A stretch of 64,000 nucleotides of DNA from Chrysoporthe austroafricana (taxonomy: Eukaryota > Ascomycota > Sordariomycetes > Diaporthales > Cryphonectriaceae), in NCBI GenBank assembly GCA_001051155.2, contig JYIP02000011.1, forward strand, positions 1-64,000, written 5' to 3'. Position numbers and translations under genes: made by a program. Position 1 is the first letter of the stretch, and each line of letters begins with the position of its first letter. The notes below the pieces were generated by a model that did not search any database, had not been told where the DNA came from, and worked only from the letters and a program-made list of their open reading frames with translations. Positions 1-11,851 of the stretch are shown piece by piece.

Positions 1-70
1 CACAAAAAAAAAGCAAACCCAAGAAAAAACACCCACCCAAACACGAAGAGAAGAAAAGAAGAGAAGAAAG

Positions 71-101
<31 letters not shown>

Positions 102-459
102 CAGATTTAAAAAAGTAAGATGGCTCGCTTGATGCTGACGCTGATTCCTCCAAAATGCGAAGCAAACCTCGGCGCTCACCCACGTGGGGGCGAGAGATTG
201 TGTGGCCCGGCTGTTAGGTTCGGCCGGGCTCTTCGTGAGTATAATATATATATATATATATATTGTGAGGTCGTAGATCATCGTGAGACCGAGTGACGCC
301 GGACAAGACAGGCGTGATGTTATGCGAGTGAAGTTTCAATGTCCATTAGGCCCTGCGCCCCGAAGTCGTTCTCGAGTGCGCGAGCATTATTGTGTTCCAC
401 GGGGGATGAAGATCTCTCCGCCTTGTGTCTGTGACCCGAGCAGTAGCTCGCTCTGTTGC
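1..459. other. AT-rich intergenic sequence with simple repeats
   Basis: No gene is supported here. The stretch holds an A-rich tract with an uninterrupted run of 29 A at 71-99 and a TA dinucleotide run at about 244-263. It lies downstream of the minus-strand gene that ends at 460, so it probably contains that gene's 3' untranslated region. Confidence 0.6.
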
Positions 460-2963
460 TTAGGCGATCCGCTTGCCGTCCAGGTACCGCGGGCTGTGGC
501 CCTGCCCGGGCGGCTGGTACTGGTACTGGTAGTAGTTGGCGGGCTGCGCGCGGCGGCGCGCCTCGAACGCGGCGCGCTCCTCCTCGTCGAGCGAGAAGGC
601 CTTCTTGAGCCACCCGAACGCGCTGCGCTTCTTCTTGACCGTCCGCGTGCTGGCCGCCGCGCCGGCCCCGCCCTCGTGCATCGTCGTCACCGTGCTCAGC
701 ATGCTCATGCCCATCTGCGACGGCGCGCCGCGGTGGGCCGCCGGCGGCCGGTGGATGCTGCCGGGCCCCCCGCCGCCGCCACCGCCGCCGACGACCGTCC
801 CCGCCGTGTGCGGGCGCTGCTGCAGCGGGGAGTGCGGGCTGGCCTGCACGGGGCGGAAGTGCTGGCGCTCCGAGGCGGGCGAGGAGATGAGGTTGGGGAA
901 CTGCGGGCGGGTGAAGTCGAGGTTCGTGGTGTGGTGCTTGGTGATGCCGCGGGAGCGGTCGGCGTCGGTGCCGTGCGAGGACGACGGCGCGCGCTGGGCC
1001 CGCGGCGACGCCTGCGGCGTGGGGTACCGCGGCCGCTGGATCTCGTAGGCGTTCACCGGCGGCACGTGGATGGCGGTCGGCAGCTCGCCCTTGAGGGAGA
1101 CGCGCTCCCGGAGCGACGTCTTGTGCCCGAGGACCACCTCCTTGTCGGACGACCGCGACTGCCTGTGCACGGGCTGGATCTGCAGGATCTTGGGCTGGGC
1201 GCGCATGCTCGACGCGTGTCTCGTCTCGGGCTGCGGGATCGTCAGCACGGTCTCGCGCACGTCGTCGGGCGACTGAGGCATGTCTTCCTCGGCCTCGATG
1301 TGGATGCTGAGCTCGTCTGGCGTCCCCCGGTTGGCCCCGCGCGGCTCGACTAATAACCTCGGCGGCTCGATGGACGGTTTCGGGGCTTCTGTCTTCGGGG
1401 ATGCCCTGGGAGATGGTATCGGTGCTGGAGGGACGGGCGTGTATGTTCTCGGCTGGAGGAGGAACAGGCCGTTGTCGTCCTCGTCGTCCCTGGACGATGC
1501 CGTCGACTCGCTGGTCTGGGACTCGGCGACCGACTCGGACTCGGCTTCGCCGTCGGTCTGAGAGCCGTTGTCGACGACGACCTCCGGGATCTTCTTGGAG
1601 CTCTCGGGCGGGGTGTATGTGTGACTGGCCAGCATGGTGTTCCGCAGCGTGTCCGAGTCTTTTGTGATGCGCTGTCTGGCTCGGACAGGGATGTCCGGGA
1701 TGTCGAGGGCGGGACTCTCTGGCCCCGTGAGGAACGAGCCCAGGGAGTGGCCGAAGTCTAGGGTGCGGATGCGAGGTGTGGCGGAGGAGACCGATATAGG
1801 CGGCGATGGCGGCGGCGTGGCTTGTGAAGTGCTGTCGTCGGAGCGAGGCATGGAGCGCCCGTCTGGATCAGAGTACGGCTCCAGCGTGAACTAGTTTTCT
1901 TGTGTCAATACGGACAAAGACATGGCCCGACCAGCATCCCGAGACCTCCGGGACGACCCTGACTTACCCTTGTCCGCCGGCTCACTTCGCCAGCCTTCTT
2001 GTCTATATCAACGACGACGGAGCTGAGCTGGACGAAGAGGCCGCTGAGCAGCGTGCTGCTCGACTCGAGGGTGGTGAACTCCTTGAGCCAGCCCTCGGTG
2101 TTGCCCTTCATGGCGTCGAAGACGTCGACCACGTCGGGGCGGCCCTGCCGCCAGCTCCCCCGGTCGTTGTCCCTCAGGTACTGGGCGAACTGCTTGACGG
2201 CGCGGAGGCCCTCGGACACGTCGCGGATGGTCTGGGTGTGGGCGGTCGAGGTCCGCGAGAGGATGTGCTCGATCTTGACGTTGCCCTCGACGATCTGCAT
2301 GCGGAACTTGCGGTTCTCCAGCATCTGCTCGAAGACCTCCATGTTCTCCATCGGCACCTTGAGGAAGTCCAGCCGGTCCTTGAGGTCCGTGGTCGCCTCG
2401 CGCACGTCCTCCGTGGCCGTCTCCAGGAACTCGTCCACCTCGTCGATGTGCCCCTGCAGGATGCTGAGCACCTGGGCGTTGTTGTTGGCCATGCCCTTGA
2501 TGAGCAGCTCGATGCCGAAGGCGATCTGCGCGATCAGCTTCCGCAGCTCGTGACACCTCTGCCCGGACCGGAAGCGCCACAGCCGGTTGGGGGGCCCCTT
2601 GGACTTGTCCTCGTCGAGCAGCCGCTCCCGCCGCGCCTTCGCGTCGTGCTCCCGCAGCCGCGGCTTCTGGCTCAGGCCGGCCCGGGTGGCCTCCTCCAGC
2701 GACTCGGCGAAGGCCTCCTGCATGGACGGGATCGGGTGCAGGGGGATGTGCGCGTGGCTGGACGTGGTCGGGGTCCGCACGTCCCTCTCGTTCTCGAAGC
2801 CGCGGCCGTCATCGTCGTCGTCGTCGTCGGAAGAGTCGTCGAAGTGGCTGAGGGTGGTTCGCGCGCCCCTCCTGTCCGCCAGCTCCCGGGCGGTCCCCGG
2901 CGACAGGTGGATGGCGAGGTTCTCCTCGGGGTCCAGGGCGCGCGTGGCGCCGGTTGTGGCCAT
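460..2963 (-). CDS. conserved hypothetical coiled-coil protein
   Basis: Two exons, 2963-1968 and 1890-460, join in phase 0 across a 77-bp intron with a GTAAGT donor and a TAG acceptor, giving about 808 residues. I do not recognise a named domain. The first 330 residues hold an acidic Asp run near residue 48 and then a long, mostly helical heptad-like region (about residues 120-325) that probably forms a coiled coil. The second half is Ser/Pro-rich and looks disordered, with a poly-Gly run, and closes with a basic-aromatic block (FGWLKKAFSLDEEERAAFEA) that looks conserved rather than random. The start is the only good ATG before the ordered part. Two separate open frames, each ending at the same intron, argue for one gene. 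A scaffold or cytoskeletal role is possible but is only a guess. Confidence 0.75.
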
Positions 2964-3111
2964 GGTGCACAGCAGGGGGGAGGCGGTTGGGAGGGTTAGA
3001 GGATGCCTCGCTTCTACGGCAGCCTAGAGCAGCGTGTCTCTGTGACCATCGGCAGCGAGGCGCGGGGGCTGTCTGGAGGTTGATCGGCACGTGGTGATCG
3101 TCGGGGTGAAG

Positions 3112-3136
3112 TTTTTTTTTTTTTTTAAAAAAAAAA
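3112..3136. repeat. T15A10 homopolymer junction
   Basis: Fifteen T are followed directly by ten A, so the DNA is a short perfect inverted repeat as well as a likely nucleosome-excluding tract. It lies about 150 bp upstream of the coiled-coil gene that starts at 2963. Confidence 0.8.
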
Positions 3137-4337
3137 GACAAGGTTCGGCCGGGCTTTGGGGGAGCCTGGGTGGGCACAACAGCAGGCCACGCAGGCCAGC
3201 CGCCGGTGCACGTTCCCGACGGAGGCGAAGGGGCGGCGGTCGGGTTGGTACGAGACAAGGCCGATGACAGTCGGTACGATGTCGCACGAACCGAGGGCCA
3301 GGCTCAATCGCGCGCTGCGGTGATCCGGGCTTGTCCTCCCTTGCGGCACCAACGGCGCATGGGCATGTGAATGGCGCTGGGAGCTGGGAGGAGGGAGGGC
3401 GGGAGGAAGGGATACGAGAACGGTCAGACGTTGGCGTCGAGGGACGGAGACATTCTCTGGCGGTGTTGAAGAATGTCGGTGGTCAGCACGAGCGAGGCCG
3501 AGCGAGAGCCCAAGCGGCGACAGCTTGGCATCCGCGGCTTTCTCCTGACGAGGGAGGAAAAATTGATCTGGCAGTCGGAGGTTGGGAGGAGGAGGAGGAG
3601 GTGGACGAGGAGGGGAGGTTTGATGACCGGAGGTGGATTCGAACCGATAGTGCGGCCGCGAGGAGACTAAGGGGAGGCTGAGGAGATTAAGGTTTGTATT
3701 GGACCGGGGCCGCTAAAGACAAGAGACGAGGATCAAATTGAAGAGCCCGGCCTTTGCTTCCGCGAAGAGCACTGGAGAGCGGAGCGAGAGATGACGATGA
3801 CGATGATTGATGACGGCGCCGCTCGGGGGGGGAGGGGGGGAGCCGACGAGAGAGAGGCGGTTAGGGAGGGCGGAGGAGGGCAGAGGACAAGCAGCACAGG
3901 GAGGCAGACAGACAGACAGATAGGAGGTCGCCTGACGACGACTGCAGTGGCACGGTTGCTGCCCTGCCAGCATGGACACACACAGCAGAGGGCTCGAGGG
4001 GGAGGGGCCGGGACGCGCCCGTGTAGTATGGATGGTCCTGTCCTGCAGATAATTCAATAGCCCGGCTGCAAGCTGCACACGGACACACGCCGCCTCCCTC
4101 ACCTCCTCCCCCTTTCTACCGATATGATTGATAGCCAGCGGGAGCCGTACAGGTGCGGCCGCCGTGCGGTAGATAGATTGTATCGGGCAGTGAGCGATAT
4201 GGAGCTCCACCGGCTCAGGCCCAGGATATGGGAGAGGGCTGAAGATGAAGGGCGCGGGCGTCTGTGTGTTCTCTCTCTCCCCGCGTCGAGCCCGGCGGAC
4301 GGGCTCTCGTCCTGGCCTGGCTGCTTGCGACCCAGTC

Positions 4338-4382
4338 TGCCTGCTGTGCCTGCTGTGCCTGCTGTGCCTGCTGTGCCTGCTG
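4338..4382. repeat. 9-bp tandem repeat, five copies
   Basis: Five perfect head-to-tail copies of TGCCTGCTG, with a partial sixth. It lies in non-coding sequence as far as I can tell. Confidence 0.9.
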
Positions 4383-6373
4383 TGCGCCTCTAGAGCGGCC
4401 GCGGCCCTGGCAGCCAGAGCCTCGTCACCGGGAGACTGCCCTGCTCGGCACCGCGCTTCTTCCTGCTGCAGACGAGGGCGCGCGTCCGTGGCCTGACGGG
4501 GCCTGGCAGCTCTGGACAGAAGGGGTCAAGCCTCAGCTTCCCAGGAGGGCAGCTCAGGGCCGCATAGGGCAGGCTGCGCAGCGCTGGGGCCGGCGCCGGG
4601 TTGGCCGCGAGGAGAGCTCTCTCTCTCCCATGCAGGCGGGCGGCGAAGCAGAGGCCACCCTTCATTCGAGCGCAATGTAAGCGTTGAATCCATCGATCTC
4701 GCTAAGGCCACCTGTACCGGACTTGTTGTACTCCCCCACAGAATCTCCGCCCGGTGGGACATGGAAGAGGCTGGACCAGGGGCGCGTGGGATCAGAGGGT
4801 GGAGATCTCGCGGGCCTGTCGATCCTCTCATCCCAGCCGAGGGGAGCCGCGCGAGCTCTGGAACGCCCTGCCGTCCCGGGGGTGCGGTGTCCTGCAGACA
4901 GGTTTCACCGTCCTCGTGTTGGGCGCCCGAGAGAGAGAAAGGTCGAGTCCGCCGTCGACAGCCCGTCGAGGACCCTTCGAGGCCAAGGCGGGTGCGGACA
5001 GGCAGGCAGGCAGGCAGGCATGCGCAGGCACAGGCAGGCATAGGCAGGCTTGGACGCCCAGGCAGGCTCCCAGGATCCTGGCATTCGCTGGCCAGGAGCA
5101 GTCGACGTCCGGCCGCAGCCTTGTCGACGCCCGGACGCCCAGGGGGGGCAGAGTGGAAAAATGGGCAATAGATCAGGTCGTGCCCCGATCTAGGGATGAT
5201 CTTCGTCACGGCGTTGATGCGCAGACGAGGGCCCATTCGTAACGGGACCGAGACATTGGCTGGGTCGCCATCGAGGTTGGATTGCTGGTTGGGGGGCACG
5301 GAGGGGGGGCGCACGGGGGGGGGCGCTCTTGTGTCTGTCTGCATTGACTACGGGCGCCCGCTGATGAGGGCTTACCCAGCAGCACGCTTACCATAGTAGC
5401 TGGACAGGTTCCCACCACCCTGGAAGTCGGTCGTCGTCGCCAAGCAGGCCCAGCCAGCCCCCAGACTGCCATGCCAATCAATATCTGCTGAGCCCATCGC
5501 ACACCCCCGCCGCCGCCTGCTCGTCACCACACCCCGTCCACCTCACCGTGTGCTGACGTCCGGCCGCCCTCCGGTCCAAGTGGGCCTCGCACTGACGCTT
5601 GACGGAAATGTACGACTCGGCCGAGGCTAGATGGCGCCATCGTGCCGTCGACGCCAGCGGCCCCTCTGGCCGGCCCACGCCGGGGCGGGAAAAACGTGGC
5701 ACTGGGCCGATGCAGGCATGTCAATAGACGCAGCAGTTGTGCGGTGCCGAACACGACCTGGCGGGCATCACTCAGCAGCCACGCCCCTCGCCCTCGCGGA
5801 GACGAAGGCCCAGGTGACCACCGCCGACCGCAGCCCAGGGGCGGAGGCTCAGTCAGTCCGCGCGCCCAGGTCGTCCTAGGCTGACCGCATGAAGGTGGCA
5901 ACCGGAAACCCGTAATGGCCTCTGATCGCGTGCGGGCCCTCCCCCCTTACGACGGCCAGGCCCTCGCTCTCCCACCGGGCACAAGAGCAGGCATGTCTTG
6001 GTCAATCCCCCGAGACACGGTCACGCTGTCCCTCGCGTGTCTCGAGGGATACACGGAGACATGCATCGCATAGTAGACCTCGTCGCTGCGGCGGGACACA
6101 GAGGCGGGGTGTGTCCCAAGGCCGAGGTGGCTGGCATCCTGCCCGGGTCAGGTGACGGCCGAGTTAGAGAAGGAAAGTGTCCGCCCGCTCAGCTTACCGG
6201 CCAAGGCTCGCTACATGCTAGGTAGTGTGAACTATGTAGTACTAGGAGGTGCAGCGCCACGGCACACGATTCATGATGATATGCATCTCTTCTGCACAGC
6301 ACGCACCCCTCCCCTTCCCCAGTTCTGAAGAAGACGAGATCTGGGGATACCGACGACCCACTAGGATGTAAAT

Positions 6374-6408
6374 ATAGATAGATAGATAGATAGATAGATA
6401 GACAGATA
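6374..6408. repeat. GATA tetranucleotide microsatellite
   Basis: About eight near-perfect GATA units followed by an AT-rich tail. GATA is also the core site of fungal GATA factors, but a run like this is more simply a microsatellite. Confidence 0.85.
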
Positions 6409-8203
6409 AATAGATTAGATATATATAGTGACCACTGCAGCGGGAGCAGACGACTAGCTCTACTCCATGCTGCGTAAGTGATAAGGTTTACTGCTAAATA
6501 GGCGGCCGGCGCCAGACCGACCGATGCTCGAGAGGCCCCGGCTCCGAGAGCCCCCAACGGCATGGGTGCAGGACGACAGCTGGCGAACCGTGATCGACAT
6601 CTCGCGCCATCTCCCGCACCGGGTGTGCGACCTGCCGCGGTGCCCTGCGAACTCTTGCCACTGCCCTGCCTCTGCCGTGGCAAAGCGTGCCAAGGTTGCA
6701 GCCAGGGGTTTCCCACGCGACGAACGGGGCCCGCCTTGTGTGAGTGAGTGTGGGTGGGTGGGTGTGAGTGTTGTGTGGTATCTAACGTGCGTGGGCGATG
6801 AGCGAGAGAGAGACCGACCGACAGACCGACAGACGCGCAGACCGAAAGAGAGGAGGAGGGTGGTAGTGGTGGTGGTGGTGGTGTGTCCCCGCCGGCCGAC
6901 TGAGCTGCCGTCTGCGCCTCGCTCCTCTCCCAAGGATAAGGATCGTCGTCGCGTGGCAGAAGAAAAAAAACCCGAACGGGCGACTGCCACTGCGACCTTC
7001 TCCAACGAGCCTGGTCTGGAGCCTCTGGCCAGACGGGCTTGTCCGCAACCCTGGTCCTCCTCCTCCTCACTTCGTGCTGGCGTGGTTCTGCTGCAGACGC
7101 CGCACATGGGCGGCGGATAAGGCGTGCCGCGTGAGAAATCCCTGCCGCCACATACTATGGTACTGGCAACTGGTAGTTAAGTGAAGTGGTGCACAGCCTG
7201 GCAGCACTATGCATGCCCCAGTAGATGGTACTATGTAATTACCCAGTGGTGAACTAGTCAGTCACTGCTAGGCCAGCATGGAGCATGGAGAGGAGGAGGA
7301 GGGGGGGCCGCTGGGGGCGACGTCGTGCGTGCTCAGCTGCAGCCCGCCCGCGCGCCCGCCCTGCTGGATCTGGCCTGGCATGGCCTAGCTGTCCTTGGCT
7401 TGTCTTGGCTGATCTGATCTGATCTTGATCTCGCCTTCTCCAGTCGACACGCACATGCACACGCACGCGAGCACCACCACGGACGGGTCGAAGGATCCCA
7501 CGAGGTGTGTGCCGGACGCAGGACGGATCAAACCAGTTGAATCAAGTGCCGGTGTGTGTGCGTGTGTGTATGTGTGTGTATGTAGGAGAGGCAGGGCAGA
7601 GCAGGGTAGTGGAGGGGAAGTCTACATGCTGAAGGGGGCAAAGAGAAAACGAAGAAGAAGAAAAAAAAGCCATCCGTAGAAAACTCCACTTCTTTTTTTC
7701 CCAAGTAAAATAGAACACCCCCCCTGGTGCCACCTTATGCCTCGGCCTGGGCCTCGCTGCCTCTGACTCCGCCTCAATTAACCAGCCCACGCACACACGC
7801 ACAGGCACACGCATGCCAGCAGCCAGCCAGCCCAGGCCTCGTCTCGGAGTCTGGTGGGCACCTCGTCGCAAGTCTTCGAGGGGGGGCCCTGATCGCCTCT
7901 TAAACTTTATCGTCCCGTCCTTGCGGCACAGGGGCAACTTAATCCAGATCTCGTCCCCCATACTTTCTCTATTTCAGAAAGTCTGCTTCGTCTGGGCTTC
8001 TTGGCCTTGGGAATGCCCTGCAGATTAGACCGCGCCCCCTTCCAGCCCCGTCCCCCAACCCCATCGGCCGACGGGCGGACGAATCGCTGAGGGTCCACGA
8101 CATCCTCGCCACCCTCACCACCACCGCCGTACTGCGGCTGCCGATTGACCAGCGGCGAGGCTTTTTCTGGGGATCCTCGAGGAGGATCAAAAAAAGGCCC
8201 AGC

Positions 8204-9436
8204 ATGGTGCAATTTCGGCTGGAGAACCCCCTCAAGTTCGGGAAGGACCTCTGGGATCCCTCCCACCGCTATGAGACATCGTGGCTCCTGTCGCCGTACG
8301 TGCTGTTCGCAGTACGCGCGACTCTGGTAAGCTCTAGACCCGCCCCCAACCCCGTCGTCCCGCGCGTCTGTCCAGACGGCGCCTAGAATGTCTCGCCCCG
8401 GCCAGAGGCAACGTCCTGTCGATCGCCAGCGTCAGCACGGCAGGCCTGGCCCGCGGCGAGACACGGCCGTCCCGCGCCCCGGCCGCTGCTGGGCCACGAG
8501 CCCGAGCCGCGCCGGTCGGGGGAGGCGCACACCCTCCAGCGATCGATCGCGAGACTGGACGACGGAGCAGGCAGAGGGATATGCGCAGCAAGCCCTGGGG
8601 CTGACCAACCAACCAACTACCCGCAGGGCACCTACGGCATCGTCGTCAACCTCACCCAGATCGGGTGGTACTGCACGCACCCGGCCACGTACGGCGGGTG
8701 CGCCGTCGCGGCGGACGAGTTCTCGTACTTCACCGTCCTGACGTACTGGGGCCTCGCCTTCTACAACCTGACGGCCGCCGCGCACACGCTCACGTACGCG
8801 CGCTCCGGCCGCCCGCTCCTCGACCGCCTCCCGCGCCCGCTGCAGGCCCTGCACGCCTTCTACTACACCACCGTCACCACCTACCCGTTCATCGTCACCG
8901 CCGTCTACTGGGCGCTCATCTACCCGGGCTACTGGTTCCCGCGGCGCTTCGACGCCTTCAGCAACACGAGCCAGCACGCCCTCAACAGCGCCTTCGCCCT
9001 CTTCGAGATCATCGCGCCGCGCACCCCCGGGCCCCCCTGGATCCACGCCTGGTGGCTCGTCTTCGTCCTCGCCCTCTACCTCGCCCTCGCCTACGTCACC
9101 TACTACACCAAGCACTTCTACACCTACACCTTCCTCGACATCCAGACCCAGGGCAGCGCCATCACCGCCGTCTACATCATCTGCATCGCCATCGGCGCCG
9201 TCGTCGTCTTCACCCTCGTCAAGGGCCTCATCCACCTCCGCCTCTGGCTCACCGAGCGCAAGGCCGGCCTGGACGGCCGCTTCGCCGGCGTCCCGCTCGG
9301 CAGCCGCGGCGAGGACGGCACGACCGCCACCCTGGCCGGCGCGGACACGGATGTGGAGATGGCCGCCGTCCGGTCCACCGACAAGAGCGAGAGCCCAGTG
9401 AGCGGCATGAGCGGGGTGAGCCCGCACCATTTATGA
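8204..9436 (+). CDS. FAR-17a/AIG1-like multi-pass membrane protein
   Basis: Two exons, 8204-8326 and 8627-9436, join in phase 0 (donor GTAAGC, acceptor CAG) to give 310 residues. The protein has about six hydrophobic segments between residues 30 and 235 and a hydrophilic tail. Members of the FAR-17a/AIG1 family are integral membrane hydrolases of fatty-acid esters of hydroxy fatty acids that use a Thr and a His. Here a Tyr-Gly-Gly block at residues 63-65 precedes Thr residues at 77 and 80, and His158 sits in a motif of the form QHALNS followed by Phe-Glu, in the positions where the family carries its catalytic Thr and His. That assignment rests on motif similarity, so lipid hydrolase activity is an inference. 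The 300-bp intron is long for this genome. Confidence 0.62.
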
Positions 9437-9729
9437 TGAGAAGAAGGGGCTGTGGGGCGGTGGGAGGGAACAAGAGAGGAGGAGCGTCGGTCGGTGTGGC
9501 TAATCTGGTTCATGTGTTCTCTTGCACATCTTTTTCTCCTGTTGAAACACCTTGATGGATATACCCCGGGTTCATAATATCACAGGGCTGTATGATAGTT
9601 CGCATCTGGCGTGGCATGCATGGTATGGCGGATGGCCTCCGAATTCTAGGACGATAATTTCAACGATCTGACCAGACTGCGCTTTCTTGCATCGCCCGTG
9701 CTAGCCGTGATCACTATGTCTATGCCGCC

Positions 9730-11851
9730 TCAGCATTTCAGCTTCAAGCCCTTCCTCAGCTCCGCCTCCCTGACCTCGAACATGACCTGGACCCCTACGA
9801 AGAGGGCCGAACATGCCGTGAGGAAGAACAGCACACCTAAGACAGGTTAGCCGACGGGCCCGGCCCGCGCAGGAGGCCAGTTTGGAAAGGTGAGACTTGC
9901 CGGAGAAATCGCGGAAGATGCCGCTGACGATGCTTTGCAGCCCGTCCAGCCCGAACGCGAACCCCACTAGGTTGCCGGTCATCAGCATCAGGATGTTCCC
10001 CACGGCGCCGGCGCAGCAGAGCATCCGGTACTGCGTCTCCCGCCCCTCGAACCTGCGCCGCGGGAACGCCAGGCCCGCCAGCGCCTCGGGCAGGATGAAC
10101 AGCACGATCAGCCACGCCCACAGCAGCAGCCGCAGCTTGATGTCGTGCCAGAGCGCGACGAAGGTGAAGATGAGGAGGTACTTGGCGGCCGACTTGACGG
10201 TTGCGGCGGTGGACCGGAAGTCGGCGCCGCCCAGGGGGATCCAGAGGTACCGGATCAGCCACTTGTTGTAGCTGCGGTGCCACGCGCGCCAGAAGCGCAG
10301 AATGCTGAAGTTGTTGCTCATACAGCGCACCATGTTCTCGGGCGGGTCGATCCCGTCGATGAGCGACCACAGCCGGAAGAGGCGCCAGGGGATGAGCAGC
10401 TTCAGCCAGATGATCATGAGGTTGTGGTAGCTGAGCAGGCTGAGCTGCGCGGGCGTGTACGAGGCCCAGTCCGGGCCGGCCTTGGTGATGGCGCCGACGT
10501 AGACGGTGTGCAGGAGGAGTTCCATGCACAGCAGGCAGAGGAGGAAACGCACGGCATAGCGGGCCGTGCGTGGCGTCTCGATGCTGAGGGGCCGGAAGCG
10601 CGACTGCGAGATGTAGTCGTTGAAGGTGAGGATGGGCCCTGTGAGGTAGAGCGGCGCGTAGATCGCGTAGGCGAGATAGTTCCGGAAGGTAAAGTCACGA
10701 GCCGGTGCGGGTATAGACACCCGGTCTCGCTCTGAGAGGGCAGTAGGGTCGAGTTGTTTCTTCTTAGACTTGTCAGCCTCATGCTTCAGCGGCAGGGGAG
10801 AGGGCACCGTAGGGAGGGGGGTGCCCGTACCTCGACCGGGCTCGCGCTCCGATAGTTCAGGCTCCAGTAGTAGTCCAGGTTGAAGCTGATCAGCCTGAGC
10901 ACGGTGATGTTGAACAGGATCGCCCACCGCGACATGATGCCGCCCCAGCTGTCCATCCAGCCCCCCCAGGACATCAGCGTGCTCTCCACGGGCGACGTCC
11001 GGAGCAGGTACGGCGAGGTGCCCGACAGCAGGGCCGCCATGTCCCTATAGCTGTACCCATCGCACAGCTCGTTGGCGAACAGCACACCGATATTGAACAC
11101 CCACGTCGCGACGGGGATGTAGCTCCTCGGCAGGCCCGTGGCCACGTTGTAGTTGATGTACAGGATCGCCAACACCTTGAACATCGAGAAACCGTGGAGG
11201 GCGGCCAGGAAGACCAGCGCGAAGGCGTAGTCGAAGGAGACGCGCTGCTCGAGCCGGGCCTCTGCCGTGTCGAGCGGCGTCTTGCCCACAGGCAGGGGCC
11301 GGTAGAACCTGTTCCACGCCTTCCTGCAGAGAGGGTGGAAGATGAGGAGGAGTGTCATGTATGGGATATTCTTCCGGAAGTTGTAGTACTGCGCATCCGT
11401 ATTGTCCTGGCGAGTGGTTTAGCTTGGGCGCCGTCAGAAGCCCCGGCCGTGGGCGCAGGAGGAGCTTACAATCTTCCGGCCTGGCACCCAGCCTTCGCTC
11501 AGCCAAGGCTCATATTTGTGATATCTCGGGTCGGAAGCTTCCATCCGCCTGTTAGCGCCCTGAAAAGCAGCCCAGTCTCGCTCGGGGGCGCATACGTCTT
11601 GACACGGTATATGGGATCCAGATCATCAGGGGCACGCAGATGGCGAAGACGAGGTAGTAGATGTAGAACTCGGGCGTGTTCCATCTCGACGGCGACGCCC
11701 TGCTGGCGGCTCGCTCCTTCTGCGCATCTTTCGCTGCCGGGTCCCCACGCGAGTCTATAACGGTTCGGTACGAGGAAGAGGAGGGCGTCGCAAACCGGGT
11801 GTCGAGGGTGTCCAGAGTGTAGACACTCCGAAGAAAGGACAGCGGGCTCAT
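9730..11851 (-). CDS. GUP1: MBOAT-family glycerol uptake protein 1 (GUP1)
   Basis: Five exons (11851-11596, 11537-11470, 11406-10831, 10762-9901, 9836-9730) give 622 residues. The N-terminus with its YTLDTLDTRF segment and the TPEFYIYYLVF block are typical of fungal Gup1, an ER membrane O-acyltransferase that remodels GPI-anchor lipid in yeast and affects glycerol uptake indirectly. The membrane-bound O-acyltransferase core is clear: FWRAWHRSYNKW at residues 458-469 and the conserved His506 in ALWHDIK. The acceptor at 10762 is chosen because it continues the frame and the expected KKQLDP block; one a few bases upstream is also possible. The last intron (9837-9900) appears to start with GC rather than GT, in the consensus GCAAGT. 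Codon choice and GC content match the neighbours. Confidence 0.93.

Larger units (their letters stand above)
2964..8203. other. long intergenic region rich in simple repeats
   Basis: This 5.2 kb lies between two divergently transcribed genes. It holds several low-complexity open frames on both strands, none with a recognisable domain, consistent codon use or splice structure, so I call no protein gene. It contains a T15A10 junction at 3112-3136, a 9-bp tandem repeat at 4338-4382, a CAGG run at about 4998-5020, a GATA run at 6374-6408, GGT/GTG stretches near 6860-6890 and a TG run near 7552-7585. It may hold long 5' untranslated regions, regulatory DNA or a non-coding transcript; the sequence does not decide. 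Confidence 0.5.

Noticed and set aside
3629..3650. A GGATTCGAACC-like block that resembles the T-arm of a minus-strand tRNA gene
   Set aside because: The five-base arms beside the TTCGAAT loop do not pair, and no acceptor stem, D-arm or anticodon arm can be drawn around it.
4526..7151. Long open frames on both strands (for example 4526-5344 and 6189-7151, minus)
   Set aside because: They overlap each other, read mostly low-complexity Pro/Arg/Ser sequence encoded by GC-rich and microsatellite DNA, and contain no domain.
8665..9555. A 296-codon plus-strand frame rich in Arg, His and Pro
   Set aside because: It is the shadow of the AIG1-like gene in another frame; the true frame gives membrane helices and family motifs.
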